Shown piece after piece: positions 22,016 through 34,016 of a stretch of DNA of 64,000 nt. The notes below the pieces were generated by a model. That model was not told the DNA's origin. It ran no database searches and was given only the letters and a program-made list of their open reading frames with translations. The position numbers and the translations under genes were made by a program. The stretch is from the NCBI GenBank assembly GCA_000697665.1, contig KL197711.1, positions 196,104 to 260,103 on the forward strand, read 5' to 3'. Origin of the DNA: Jaapia argillacea MUCL 33604. Taxonomy: Eukaryota > Basidiomycota > Agaricomycetes > Jaapiales > Jaapiaceae. Positions within the stretch are counted from its first letter, which is position 1. Each line of letters opens with the position of its first letter.

Positions 22016-25000
22016 ATGCTGCCCGCGACCGCTCTGAGTCTGATGGCTTGTTTACTTTCCGTGGCCTCTCCGGTGTTCTCGTTATATGCACCTGTACTTG
22101 CACCGACCACGCCGTTTGACCAATTTAGGTCAATAGCGGCGGTGAAGGCGGCTAAGGCTAGGAAGTTGGGCGAGGAAGAGAAGATTTGTTGTTTGACGCC
22201 GCCCGAGCCTGTAGAAGGGGAAGAGGGAGAGGTGTTGTTGAGTTTTGAGGAGTGGAAGGCTAAGAAGTTGGTGGAGAGTGGGTTGGGTGGGTCCGCTGTT
22301 CCCAGTCGTGGGGAGAGAGTTGGAGCTAGCGGAGGAGGGGCAGGGACGGTCAATTTATCTGAAGCTGCGGGTAACTCGAATATCCCCTCGCCAAGCCCTG
22401 GAACTGGTTCGCCTTCGCCGAACGTTGCTCAAGACCTTGTGGATTCGAATTCTGAACTACTCTCACCTCATTTCCGAGTCCCATTAACCGATCGCTTCAA
22501 CTACGCCGCTACCGACTGCTCCGCACGCGTCCACACCGCACACAAATCAGCCAAGTCACCGTACAGCATCCTTTCTTCCAAAAAGGACAAGTATATGCTT
22601 AGTCCTTGTGCCAAGCCCAACTCTGGAGAAAGACAATTCGTGGTGGTGGAGTTGTGTGATGATATTAGGATTGATACGGTCCAATTGGCGAATTTTGAAT
22701 TCTTTTCTGGGGTGTTTAAGGATTTTAGTGTGAGTGTTGCGAAGACTTATTCGACGGATGCGAAGGAGGGGTGGATTGATGCTGGGACTTATAGGGCGAA
22801 GAATGTGAGAGGTGTTCAGGTATGTCTGATACCCTTCCTTTATCTTTCTTGCTCGTTGTTGACTTGTCCCTGCTGCTCATGTAGTCATTCCATCCACCGA
22901 CATCCTTACGAGACTTCTACCGCTACATTCGAATCGACTTTCATTCCCACTATGGCAGCGAATATTACTGCCCCGTATCCCTCTTGCGAGTGTATGGCCT
23001 TACACATTTGGAGCAGTGGAAATGGGACGTTTGGGAAGCCGAAAGTAGGGCGAGGGAAGCTGAGGCTGCCAAGGCCAAACTGGAGTTTGGGGTTGGTGTG
23101 CCGTCCAGTGTGGAGGGTGTGCAGGAGGCGCCTAAGCCTGCGGACCAGCCAATGGTGGATGGCGGGGATGGTGAAGTGGCTAGCAGAGTGGAGGAAGCAC
23201 CTTTCACTTCGTCTGTCGCTGGTAGGGTGGTGGAGCCATCTGCGAATGTCGGAGAGACTCCAATAACGCACAGTCAGGAATCTGTTGATCTGGAGGTTCC
23301 GAGAAGTACCAGCATCGACACACCCTCCACTTCCACAATCCTCCAAAATATTCATTCGACCGATACAGCTGGACCAGATGTCACGACTTCTCCCCTTCCC
23401 GATCCTCGCTCCGTGGCGCAGTTCGCTCCTGATAACGGATCATCTGAGCTTCCTCGAACTGGCTCTGTGAATCATGAGGATGGAGTGGATTCCTCACCAC
23501 CTGCTGAGCCTACGGCTTCTTTCATCCAAAACCCGATTTCAAGCCCGCTTGCATCCCCTTCTTCCTCCAGCAACGCCTCTATCTCCCACGCCTCGTCCCA
23601 CACTCAAACACAATCTTCACTCGCACCTTCCCATACCTCACTAACGACTCTCATCCCAACCCCCTCCCCGCCCGTCCTTTCCCTCGCCATCCCCCCACCG
23701 AGTTCTGGGGGAGAGTCGATATATAGGACGATAATGAATAGGTTGACTGCGCTCGAGGCGAATACGACCTTGTATGCTAGGTATGTGGAGGAGCAAACTG
23801 CTGGTGTTCGGGAGGTTTTGAGGAGGTTGAGTGAGGATGTTGGGAGGTTGGAAGGTATTGTGAGTATTCCTTGTTGTAATCGTATGGGATAGTGCTGACT
23901 GGAATATGTATATGTAGGGGAAAGCGCAGGCGCAGATGTATCAACGGTCATTACATGAATTTGAGAGGTACAGAAGAAGGTTGGAAGTAGAGCATAGGGA
24001 GTTGCTTTCTAGAGTGAACTTCCTTGCCGATGAGGTATTTTTCCATGGTGCCTCCCTCGCACCTTGTTGTTGATGTTCTCACTCGCAGGTTGTATTGGAG
24101 AAACGACTCGGGATTGCTCAACTCTGCCTCCTCCTCGCCGTCCTCGTGTTCATGGGCCTGACCCGCGGATCTCGAGGAGAAGCCTTACTGGATCACGGCC
24201 CATCTTTACTGAGGAAAGGGACGAAGGAGTCATCGTCGGGCATGAGGGAGTGGGGTAAGAGGACCCTAAGTTTCAGTGGGGATTGGGTCAGCCGGTTCAG
24301 GAGTCGGAGTCCCGAGCCTGTTGGGAATGGAAATGTGCCTGCAGTCAAGGGGACGCCTGGACATTCAATGACGGAAAAGCTTGCCTTTCCGTCGAGGTCA
24401 TCGCCTCCACCGATTGATGAACCCCGGTTCGTCCGGCGTTTGAATACCAATGTCGCCTCGTCTTCGAAATTGGTCCCGCGGCCACGCACTCCTTCATCGG
24501 GTCGTAACCCGAGATATACGAACCATCATCGACCAGCAACCCCCACTTCAAGCTCGCATTATACGTACCAACATCACCTATCTCCGCGGCCACTTCTCCA
24601 ACGTGCCAACTCCCATGGCCCGACTCACACAGCTCAGAGCGGATTAGCAGGCATGGGACCTGTGCCTAGATCCGCGAAGGGGTGGGCCAGAACTGCGCAT
24701 TTGCATCAGGTCAAGGTTGCCGGGAGAGGAAAGGAGAATGAATTACCCCGGGAGGGACGTTCCCTAAACCAGAAGGGGAAGGGGAAGGAGATTAACGTTG
24801 AGGGTGATGATGGGTTAAGACTCTACCCTGCTACAGCCGACCCCACGGATATGAACTCTCGACACACCCAACGAGATGAGGGTCCGTCGGCCCGTCCTCC
24901 CTCTCCAATCTCTCGTATTCTTACGGCCAACAACGAATCCCCTCCCAATCACCGACAGTCCTATCCAGAATCAGAAACGGATGGGGATATCTGGGTAGAC

Positions 25001-25063
25001 ACCGACGTGGACGGTTCCGAGCTAGATTTATCGTTTGGGAAGGCGGTTGACGTGTTTGGATAG
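22016..25063 (+). CDS. SLP1: SUN-domain ER membrane protein, SLP1/SUCO type
   Basis: Four exons: 22016-22819, 22885-23859, 23918-24034 and 24089-25063. It starts with a signal peptide (MLPATALSLMACLLSVAS), then a LSFEEWKAKKL motif typical of the family. The SUN-like domain spans roughly residues 150-325 and includes RFNYAATDCSARV, MLSPCAKPNSGERQFVVVEL, DTVQLANFEFFSG and RYIRIDFHSHYGSEYYCPVS followed by LLRVYGLTHLEQWKWD. A low-complexity Ser/Pro region precedes a coiled coil (RTIMNRLTALEANTTLYAR) and a single membrane helix (LCLLLAVLVFMGL). The C-terminal 300 residues are disordered. In yeast, Slp1 acts with Emp65 in the ER to protect folding intermediates of soluble proteins; the same role is inferred here. 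Confidence 0.88.
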
Positions 25064-25817
25064 CGTAAATGCGCGGTTCCCGATGAAAGACCGATGCTTT
25101 GTGTGTCCACCCACGGCTTTCTACTTATCAAACTTTTGTTCTTCTGTGTGCCCTTGCAGCGATAGCGATATTGGCGGTCTTCCGGTGCGGTACCGCGTTT
25201 GGTTTTTCTTTGTCCCTTCGTTTCTTTCCATCTCTGCTCCTCGGCACTTATTTTCGTCCATTGCATTCGTCATATCCCATATCCACGCAACCTTTTTGGA
25301 CATTCTCAGGATTCGTTTATCACCTCACACCCGTCGCACGGGTACCCACTTCATTTTGACCCTTGTATAGAATCCAAGCACTAGTCTTGTATAATAGCCT
25401 CATCTACTGCAGCTTTTCCTTCTCGGAGTCCAAGTTGTCGGTGATCGTCCAATGAGATTCTTATTTTGACGGATGTTTTACGTTGGCCATTCTCACTGTA
25501 GCAGCCGCTGGGATATCCTGTATCCCGTGCGGTCTGAACGTGTAACCTTCTTCCCTGCTTTTGCCTCCATCTTTGATCTCGAAGCATGGCTCCCTCGGGG
25601 ACCGGCCATCTACAGGACCAGGATAAGGGATAGATCAGCTGTTCTGAGCGTCAAATGGATGACAGGCATGACCCAAGACATGGCACTTCTATCGCCCCCC
25701 CACCGGTTATAAATATTTGCAGGGACCCGAGCCATCCTCTAGCAATTCTTGTTTCCCTTCTCTTCCACCAACTTTGCCTTTGATTGACCTTAAACGACAC
25801 GAACAGAAGCACACACG
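25064..25817. other. 3'UTR of SLP1 and promoter of the flavoenzyme gene
   Basis: No gene in about 750 bp. It contains the TATA box listed separately. Confidence 0.45.
25708..25715 (+). promoter_or_regulatory. TATA box of the lactate oxidase-like gene
   Basis: TATAAATA sits 110 bp upstream of the ATG at 25818, with a pyrimidine-rich stretch (25730-25780) between. Confidence 0.55.
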
Positions 25818-27577
25818 ATGGGCGAACATGTTAACGAAACTGGACTCAAAGCTGCGCCGATCGTCTTTAACAAATGGTCTGCGTATATGCGGGAGCTGTA
25901 CGCCAGTAGGAAGAGTCCGGCTGTGAAGAGCTTGGAGGTTCTGAATCTCGAAGAAAATGCGAAGGAGGTGTTGAAAGATCAGAACGGTGAGTGACCACTC
26001 TCATGCGACCCTCGGCAATGCTAATTTCTCATACTCCCCAGAGGCTTACATGTATGTCTTCGGTAGTGCGGGTACCTACTCCACGAACCGAGATAACCGG
26101 AAGGCATTCGATTCATGGAAAATCATTCCTCGGATGCTCGTTAATGCATCAGAGCGACACTTACAAGTGAGTCGACATCTTGCACTTTAATGTTCTGTTC
26201 TCAACCGTCAATCTAGACCACGATCTTCGGCGTGAAGTACCCTTCACCGCTGCTTCTCGCCCCTATCGGCGTTCAGGGTATCGTTAGTGAAGTGGCCGAA
26301 TCCGCTAGCGCTCGAGCGGCAGAGAGGCTCGAAGTACCTTTCATCATGAGTTCCGCATCGACTCGCTGTATGGAAGAGCTCGCCAAGGATAACGGCGATG
26401 GCCACCGCTGGTACCAATTATATTGGTTAGTTGCTCTTTCTCTCAGTCACCCATCCGAGTAAACCTGACCGTTTACCCCCTTCCAGGCCAAAATCAGATG
26501 ACATCACCATCTCCCTTCTAAACCGCGCAAAAGCCCACAAGTTTACAGCCCTCGTAGTTACTCTCGATACCATGCTTCTCGGCTGGCGTCCATACGACCT
26601 AGACAAGGCCTATCTACCCTTCCACGATGGTGTCGGTATTCAAAATGCAACCGCCGACCCTGTATTCATGTCCCGCTTCGGCCTGAAGCCCGTCTACGAC
26701 TATCACCCTGCATATCCTTACGTTCCTGCTGACGTCGATGCCGCCGTCGCCGCAGGTGATAAAGGAGCAGAGGAACGAACCTTCTTGGGAAGGGAATGGA
26801 TCAAGGAAGCTAACTCAGGTTCCTTCAAGGATTGGAATGATCTTAAAGTGCTCAGAGACAACTGGGAGGGGCCGATTGTGTTAAAGGGTATCCAACGTGT
26901 CGAGGTGAGTAACATTGAGTCTTTGATAGGTGTTACGAAGTGATTTGGTGGCCGATGCTGTGCGAATTTGTTGGATACCGGTTTGGTTACCGGGAACCGG
27001 TCTGATGCCCTTGAGAATCGTTACTAAAATTAAAATCTTATCGTGTTTAGGACGCCGAGATGGCTGTGGACGCGGGTATTGAGGGTATCATTGTATCAAA
27101 CCACGGTTCGTCCGCTTTTTCTCCCCCGACCCACCCTAGGTCCTATTACTAACGATGCCTTCTCTTCACGCATGACACAGGTGGTCGCCAAGTGGATGGT
27201 GCAATCCCGTCACTATACGCACTTGACGCTATCTGTTCCTCGCCGAAGATCAAGGAAGCCCAAGCAAGCGGGAAGCTAACTGTTCTCTTCGATTCCGGTA
27301 TCAGAACTGGCAGTGATATTATCAAGGCCACCGCGATGGGCGCCCAGGCGATCCTCCGTGAGTCTTTTGATCCCCTTGCACGACTCTATGCTCATTGAAT
27401 CGATCTGCAGTCGGTCGTCTATACATATATGGCCTAGCGATTGCAGGCCAAGAAGGCGTCGAGGAAGTGGTCAAGTCTATCCTCGCTGATACAGAAATTA
27501 CTTTGGGTTTGATTGGGTACAAGAGCCTCGACGAAATCAGAGGAAGGAGGGACATTTTGCAAAAGATTGAACTCTAG
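25818..27577 (+). CDS. FMN-dependent alpha-hydroxy acid oxidase, lactate 2-monooxygenase-like
   Basis: Seven exons: 25818-25986, 26042-26166, 26217-26425, 26487-26904, 27051-27105, 27181-27357 and 27411-27577, all in phase. It is a TIM-barrel flavoprotein oxidising L-2-hydroxy acids. Motifs: KYPSPLLLAPIGVQGI, SSASTRCMEEL, WYQLYW, TLDTMLLGWRPYDLDKAYLP, VLKGIQRVEDAEMAVDAG, the catalytic-His signature VSNHGGRQVDGA and the FMN phosphate-binding FDSGIRTGSDIIKA. The long insert between TLDT and VLKG (about 100 residues with FHDGVGIQNATADPVF) is the feature that points to lactate 2-monooxygenase-like enzymes rather than cytochrome b2. No cytochrome domain, signal peptide or peroxisomal SKL is seen. 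It is probably cytosolic; the substrate is not determined. Confidence 0.88.
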
Positions 27578-28147
27578 TTTCGGCCACCGGTGGCCTGTAA
27601 ACTGTGGAGATAGGATGTATCATACTAGAACCTGAGGCGGTGGGTGGGGTCCCACGTATGTATTTCGTTACTATTTTGTATATATCATGATACTGGATCC
27701 ACACAGCGATGCAAGGCGAAAACGTGATTTCCCCCGTGTTGATCTTATTGTCTTCCAAGGAACATCGTGCGTGTGTCGTGAATTTCAGTGGTATTGTCGT
27801 GACTACTGCTGGAATCACAATCAGCCACTCTTCTCAAAATCGTACTGGAGGCATACTTACCTGGTAACCATCTCCAAACTTCACCGACCTAAGTCGAGGG
27901 TTCCTTCCGGCTCCGAGGGTTAACTCGCAGACAGAAAACCCTGACAGACGTTCACGAGCGCGATGGACATGGACAAGGACCTACAAGGACACAGCTCCTT
28001 GTCACGGTGTGACCACCGCACTAACTTTTGTGCTACGACATTCCGCTTTGCATCGCATGACCGACTGTCGATCATACCCAACAGCCTGTGGTTTAACAGT
28101 GGTTAAACTTAGGCGTCCACACTGTGGCCAACTCTTCCCATATCCCA
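27578..28147. other. Intergenic region between flavoenzyme and F-box gene
   Basis: Contains the 90-bp repeat and otherwise nothing recognised. Confidence 0.4.
27654..27743 (+). repeat. Dispersed ~90-bp repeat, copy 1
   Basis: Shares long blocks with 30205-30295 in the same orientation: ACGTATG, ATTTTGTATATA, CTGGATCCA and CAAGGCGAAA in the same order and spacing, roughly three quarters identical by eye. Both copies sit just 3' of a plus-strand gene stop (77 and 16 bp). No coding potential. It may be a short mobile element remnant or a copied gene end. Confidence 0.6.
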
Positions 28148-30189
28148 ATGACCTCCTCAACTTTTTACACTGACAGTCCTCTCCTTACCATCCCTGTCGA
28201 GTTATTTATGGTGATATGTCGCCATTTGGCCGTCTCAGATCTGTTCTCCCTGCGTACGGTCCGTTTTCCAACCCATCCAGTGGGATATAAACTCGAAACT
28301 GATCCTGAGTAGGTGTGCTGGGCACTTTATCATTTTATGGAGGCGCCCTCAATTTGGCTAGAAGCGTTGACAGATCTTGAAACCCTCTCTCCTATCCCGA
28401 ATTTCTCTAGATCTACCGTGCTTCACCCCATCAATCCACGACGCAAGGCCTCTCGCATCCTCGCCACTGATCGCAACTTAGGATTAATGGGCTTCTCTCC
28501 TTGCCTAGCCGAAACCAGAAATTTCAATGCCAGAATCTCGAAAATGAAGTTGTTGCCAGGAGGTCAATGCCTCGTAGCAGGAATGGAGGACGGCACTGTT
28601 CAGTTTTGGCGAGCGGCACCAACTCAAGATCATCCAGTTCAAGCCCAAGAGCCACTTTTGTCCATCTCAACCGCCATCCCCGACCGAGCACTGTCCTCCA
28701 TCAATTTATCCATCACTTATTCTCCGATCTCCCAGATCATACTATTGGTCCATACAGCATACGTTATGCCAGGGAGAATGGAAGGGTTCATCGCCACGAT
28801 CCGCATATATCGAGTTGATATCATCCCGAATTCGACGTTGGATGTCCATTCACTGCTGTTGATGGATGTACTGCACGGCTCGAGTGGATTCACTACCAAC
28901 GGGGAATTATTGATCTATCGTCTAGCCGAGCGACCTCCCGACTTCCCGACTTCCGAGGTGACAATAAACCGCCGTGCCCCATGGTTCTCGTGCGCATTGA
29001 CCCTGAGTGCCAACATACGAAATCTCACTTCAAGTACAGAAGTGTTTGTATGGTATGTAGTCCACCTACTTCTACCGTTCGAACTAGCGATACGATAGGC
29101 TTCCGGCTTTAACTGAACTAAACTCCAGAATCGTAACCCTTGCAAGATCGCTATCATCTCCAAGGACGGGGTCTTCATCATCACTTGTGGTGGTCTGGAA
29201 TTACTTGCTCTTCCAAGTCAATCCGACCTTGGGCTTACAAGCAAAGCAATTTCCGGCGACCATAGGGATAGCCTTCCGAATATCGCTGACCTCAAAACCC
29301 TCTCACCAATCTGGAGTATCCAACTCCCTCGCGATTCATTGAAAGTTCCTTGCATTGGCCCTGTTGTGTGGGGTACCAAGAGACAATGCCATATAACACC
29401 TCTCATTGTGCAAACGGGATGGAATGTCTACGTCATAGAATTCTCCCAATCTTCGTCGCCTCCCTCTTGCACTGATCGGGTGGAGCACGCCGTGCCACTC
29501 GACACCAATGTGGCATCTGTTTGTCACCGGCAACTGCCTTGCGACCCTCGCATCTTCGGCTGGACTGCTTGGCCGTCAACCGTTACCTCCCGTAGGTTAA
29601 TATGCCTTATGAGATGGTCAAGAAGTGACTCTATATATGTTTCTTCCTTCATTGGCTTCAATGGTGGGAGGCATGTAATGTGGTCCAATCCTCCTTACTC
29701 ACCCGACCGTCTCTACGGTGACACTTACCCTATTGCGGAGGAGCCGTCAAACTTGGGGTCCGCACCGCTCATGAACTTCGGGATCGTGGATGTGCCCTGG
29801 CTGGACATAGAAGTCATACGTGAGCTCGACTTTGACGAAGAATCGGGAAGGTTCAGTTTTATGATCTGGGACTTTGGTGGAAAGTCGAAGCTGTATGTTG
29901 TGGATGTTGCTTCAGAGTACCCCAAGGTACATGCCTGATTGGCGGTCACTAAATTCCCGTCGCTGACCTCCAAGAAACTCTGGCGTTATGAAACTCCACT
30001 TCATAGCTAGAAATTGAGGGTAGTAGGGAACCTGTGTGTGCGTCGTTGAGTCGAACTGATCAAGACGTGAGCGGAAGTGGGATGGAAAGTTCAGTAGGGA
30101 ATACGAGTGGAGGAGCGAGACCGAGTGATACTGCGGGATTGGTTAGGAGATTCTTTAGGAATCTGAAGATAAAATTGAGACGTCGATAA
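28148..30189 (+). CDS. F-box protein with beta-propeller-like body
   Basis: The start is the first ATG of the open frame. The F-box covers residues 12-55 (LLTIPVELFMVICRHLAV, then SLRTVCWALYHFM across a 54-bp intron at 28259-28312). A WD-like pattern follows (KLLPGGQCLVAGMEDGTVQFW). Intron 2 is difficult: a GTATGG donor at 29048 with acceptor 29128 keeps frame and gives STEVFNRNPCKIAIISKDG. Exon 3 runs to 29926. A third intron, 29927-30006 (GTACAT...CATAG), leads to a last exon ending at 30189 with a basic C-terminus (RRFFRNLKIKLRRR). Without that splice the protein would stop three codons after 29926. It is probably an SCF substrate receptor; the substrate is unknown. Confidence 0.7.
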
Positions 30190-30204
30190 TATATCTGCTG
30201 GGGT

Positions 30205-30295
30205 ACGTATGATTTTCGTTCTGATTTTGTATATAGCACTATCCTGGATCCAAGGCAGTGATACAAGGCGAAAGCGCGATTTTCGCCGTGCTGAT
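30205..30295 (+). repeat. Dispersed ~90-bp repeat, copy 2
   Basis: Partner of 27654-27743; see that entry for shared blocks. It lies between the converging F-box gene (+) and the secreted peptide gene (-). Confidence 0.6.
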
Positions 30296-30394
30296 GTTTC
30301 TTTTCTTCGTTTTATGGAGAATTCTATGCATGTGGACGACAATGAGGTATTCACGGTATCATTACAGCCAGGTTCCTGATGGCGAGGGGGTAGA

Positions 30395-30619
30395 TTACAC
30401 AGGGCAACACTCAAACACGGTCCCAGGTAAGGGACAACACATCGCTCCACGTGGGCAGGTGAAGTTGAGCTCGTAGCCGACCGGGCATATTGGGTATGCG
30501 CAGGTCGTAGTGGGAGGCATGGCAATACAACCACTAGTGCCCTGGCGCGAAGTGAGAGGAGTCGCCAACGAAATGCCGGTGATAGCGACAAGGGTGAAGA
30601 GAGTCCCGAAGTACTTCAT
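30395..30619 (-). CDS. 8-cysteine small secreted peptide (copy 1)
   Basis: 74 residues from ATG 30619. Signal peptide MKYFGTLFTLVAITGISLA, then PLTSRQ and a mature part with eight cysteines: C-x8-C-x4-C-x9-C-x5-CC-x8-CC, including CPVGYEL, CPRGAMCCP and VFECCPV. It belongs with the genes at 43414-43662 and 44518-44793, which share the [S/T]xRQ junction and the spacing. A 48-bp 5'UTR intron (30622-30669) ends 2 nt before the ATG, as in the other two. The CCP...CCP pattern superficially recalls granulin-like cystine stacks, but no family was recognised. Role unknown; small cysteine-rich secreted proteins can act outside the cell, on the host or on competitors. Confidence 0.75.
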   Translation of the reverse strand: MKYFGTLFTLVAITGISLATPLTSRQGTSGCIAMPPTTTCAYPICPVGYELNFTCPRGAMCCPLPGTVFECCPV

Positions 30620-30846
30620 GACTGTAAAAACGTGAGTGAATGCAAGGACTGTAAACAAGAACCATTTACTCGTGGGTAGGCGGTCGCCAGAGGCTGCGTT
30701 GTTGGAGGAGAATAAGGAGAATAAGGATGCTGGGTATGCTATCGGTTGTTGTGCTTCAGCGTTGAAGTGAGATCATTGGGACTGAGCTGGATGCTTACCG
30801 ACTATATTGCGAGGAATCGCTGGGGACTGACCCACAAGAGGAGCCC

Positions 30847-30852
30847 TTTATA
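30847..30852 (-). promoter_or_regulatory. TATA box of 8-Cys peptide copy 1
   Basis: TATAAA followed by GGG on the minus strand, about 230 bp upstream of the ATG. That allows for a leader containing the 48-bp intron. The other copies also have a TATAAA-type box at a comparable distance. Confidence 0.5.
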
Positions 30853-32262
30853 GTAACGAGCAACAGTCGATGGCCGCTGCTGTGGGACAATAACAGGCAC
30901 TGAATTTGAACCTATCCGAAATTATTACGAAAATCTTGTCTCGTGACCCCCATTCAAATACGAAGGAGGCGTTGGAAACAATCAAACCATTGACGTTAAT
31001 CGTTGACGTGGAACAGGACAGGTGAGACAATCAAGGTAACACCAAATCAGAATCATGTGGGATATGCAGATTAAATGGCTTTGCCCTTCACAATAGTTGT
31101 TGGTCCAGGTTAGGTGAAGGCTTGTAGTTTGTGCGGACGAACGTTCCACACTATCGTATTGATGAAAGAACCTTCCGGATAAGGCTCGAAACTGCGCTGG
31201 CGGTGACTTGGCGGTGGGTGGTGACCCCGCCGAAAGGCTGTGATGCGAACACAGAGCCAAGAAAGCCTCCAAATAGACTCCGGGAACGTGTTCGTAACAA
31301 CAGGCAAGTGTAAAAGAGTTGCGATATCTCGGAGAGAGTAGGAGCAGAATCCCATACGAAAGGCCAATATGTTTGAGGCACTCACTGGAATGGTGAGCGG
31401 CAGTAATCCACCGAGATCATAGCCTGAATGTCGTTTCATTCATGGAAATTCCTTGACGTATTGTAGGGATGGTGAACGACAAGGATTTGGCGCAGTCCCA
31501 GAGGCCCCGCGAAGTACGAACGACTCACATAAATATTACACTCGGGGACGCTTCGAACATCTCTCAGGGTAGCTCAATTCAGACCACCGACAAGACCCTG
31601 AACCCCCTTGGCAGGTGAAGCTGACCGGCTGGTAAGGCAAAGCTAAAGAATCGAATAACTTGATCCTCTTGACAAAGTCGTAGGGAGTACGACGAGAACT
31701 TGTAGGTGAACGACTCGGAGATCGGAGTTGAGTGGTAGATCACGGTCCCACGAAGAAGACTGAGGAAGTGGGAGATGCAGCCAGGATGAGAAACGGAAAG
31801 CCAAGGATTCCGTCGGATGGTAAGGATGTACGCGATGATCCCTGAACGCCTCCAAGGTCCAGGGTGGAGTCGGCAAGTGATTTCGTCGGTTCCATGTGGG
31901 AAGTGTAAACCGGCAACGATCACAAAGAGTGGCAACAGTCCCTAGCAGGTAACTCATCATGATGACTGAACGAAAGGTCGTGTAGAGTCTATTATTCCAG
32001 TATTACATTTACAACTGTACGAAGAGCATCCATTCTCTCAACGCAAATCGTCCTTAAAAAAGGGGTCAACTGGAACAATGGGGAGGTACAGTAACAAGGG
32101 ATGATGTTTGTCCACGATGAACTAGTATGGGGGGGATTGGGATTGAGACACGAGGGTTACCGAAGGTAGGACTGGGAAAGAAACCAATCAGAAGAACGCC
32201 CAACTTCATGATTTTCAATCTGCACACCCGAGGTTGTGAACCAAGGATATCAAATCAATTCC
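30853..32262. other. Long intergenic region
   Basis: About 1.4 kb without a supported gene. Open frames of 96-118 codons on the minus strand (around 30982-31960) overlap in different phases and have no signal peptide, domain or splice pattern that I trust. Confidence 0.35.
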
Positions 32263-32353
32263 TAGTCTCATACCATACCCTCGAGCCACCCTAAAAGGGA
32301 ACCCGTCTCAGAGGTTCCCTTTTAGGGTGGCTCGAGGGTATGGTATGAGACTA
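32263..32353. repeat. Perfect palindrome with target-site duplication
   Basis: Two 41-bp arms (32263-32303 and 32313-32353) are exact reverse complements, separated by CGTCTCAGA. The outer termini are TAGTCTCATACC and its complement. ATCAATTCC occurs immediately outside both ends (32254-32262 and 32354-32362), which looks like a 9-bp target-site duplication. The size and structure suggest a foldback or MITE-like element, recently inserted because the arms are identical. It ends one base beyond the stop codon of the F-box gene. Confidence 0.85.
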
Positions 32354-32354
32354 A

Positions 32355-34016
32355 TCAATTCCAGGGATTCCGCCTTTCCTGTTGGCGGACTAAGACGAAC
32401 ACGCTGTGAAGACGGCTAACTTCGGCCCATGCCCTCGCCATGGCTCTAGATCTCTCTGCCTCATCTTCCTCCACGAACTCTTTGGCTTCATCCCAACTCG
32501 ATTTGATGTTTGCATTGGGGAAAACGTCAGACAGGAATCCCGCAACGTGCGGTATGGTGCTGGTGTCGATGGTGGAATAGCAAAAGTCTAACGACTCGAC
32601 ACTAAGGCTTGTGACTCCTCGTCCTGGACGACTATCAGTCATTTCAACCGACGCGTGAAGAGCAAGATTAATGGTTTTAAGATTCGGACATTGAGAGGCT
32701 AACGGGATGAGGCCCTCGAGTGTCACCAAGCCGGGTTGGGTAGTGACCATAGAGAAAGTGTATAGTTCTAGGTGTTCCAGATGGGGCCAAGCCGTGGCCA
32801 TCTGCTCCAGTGACCTATTGTCGAGGCCGTGCCAGCTATTATGGTCGATGAATACGATACAGAGTTCCTGGAGTAAGAGAAGCGGTCTAAGAACTTCGGA
32901 ATAGAGGATGCCTTCGTCGGGAAGCGATATCTCGTCGCCTTGGATATTGATGCTCGTCAAGGATGCTCGAAAGGCAGATTGCGAGAAAACCATGAAAAGC
33001 TCTCTCAGGCTTTTCCCAGGCGGAGAGTTCCGCAGAGTGAAGTCGATTGCTTCCAGAGGGCAGCGACGGAGGCATCGCAACAGGGCCGTGCAGGTTGAGA
33101 GTTGCGAGGAGAAAACGTGAAGATCGTCGAGAGCAGGAAGAACCACCACTCCATCCAACGCCTGAACATCTGGAAGGCGTGTGATAACATCGTCTGAAAA
33201 ATTCACCAAGAAGAACGTCAGATTTGCCAGGGACGAAAGTTGTGAAAGATCTTGTGATGTGAGGGAGTCGAGAGTGATCGAGAGCCGCTGGAGATTAGAG
33301 AGGGTAGGGATGATGGGGATGACAGTATTCGACCATGATGTGTCCGGGAAGATCAAGTCGGTTATGTACGGTGAAGTGCGAGCCAGAGAAACCAAGAGAC
33401 TTTCTTGTTCCTGTACACTTGTGGGTCCAGCCAAAAGGTTGAGCAAGTCCAATCTTGCTGTGAAAAATCCGCTCAGATACGGATATATATCCTCCGGCAG
33501 AGCCTTTCCATGAAGTTCAAGGAGATTTGGGAAGGGCGGCGCGTCCCTTTTGTAAGTGATCAACTCCCGTATTGTGCTGGCATCGACGTATGCATTCGCG
33601 GTCATCGATTCCGACTCCGATGGGTCAAGGAAGGGATCTCGGCCTATGGTCAGGTCTTTCACTCGAGGTGCGTAGCGGTCGAATCTGTCGAAATCCGAAG
33701 GGACCAGAGGTCGACTAAATGACTTTAGAACAAATTCAATTCTCTACTAATTCGCGGTGCAAGGAATAGGGAATACACTAACCATTTTCGTGCAGAGGGA
33801 AGAGTCCAATTCCTCTCGTATCAGATCGGCAGGCATATTGCGGAGGAGGGGAACCAAGTCTTCCAAAGTATGCCAAAGGAGATCCAAAGCTGGTTCGTGG
33901 AAATCTCGACATGTACAGGCTAGCGAAACGAGAGTGTTTTGCTCTGGGTATGTTGTAATTGGACAGTATTGGAAGATATTTGTGAGGACCTCTCGGATTT
34001 TCAGGCAGCGGTGCAT
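32355..34016 (-). CDS. F-box protein (intact member of a tandem pair)
   Basis: Two exons: 34016-33783 and 33722-32355, with a 60-bp GTTAGT...TAAAG intron. The F-box is at residues 1-50 (MHRCLKIREVLTNIFQYC, then CTCRDFHEPALDLLW). The join yields SFSRPLVPSDFDRFDRYAPR, matching the position and motif in the gene at 7405. The body is leucine-rich with irregular repeats (LSNLQRLSITLDSL, LEHLELYTF) and the block SQCPNLKTINLALHAS. It ends RNPWN-stop. The stop codon falls inside the right copy of the 9-bp duplication next to the palindrome, so the insertion preserved it. Probable Skp1-binding substrate receptor with unknown target. Confidence 0.82.

Noticed and set aside
28124-28147. Eight extra codons before the F-box ATG at 28148
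   Set aside because: The frame starts with GTG; the first ATG gives a normal F-box N-terminus.
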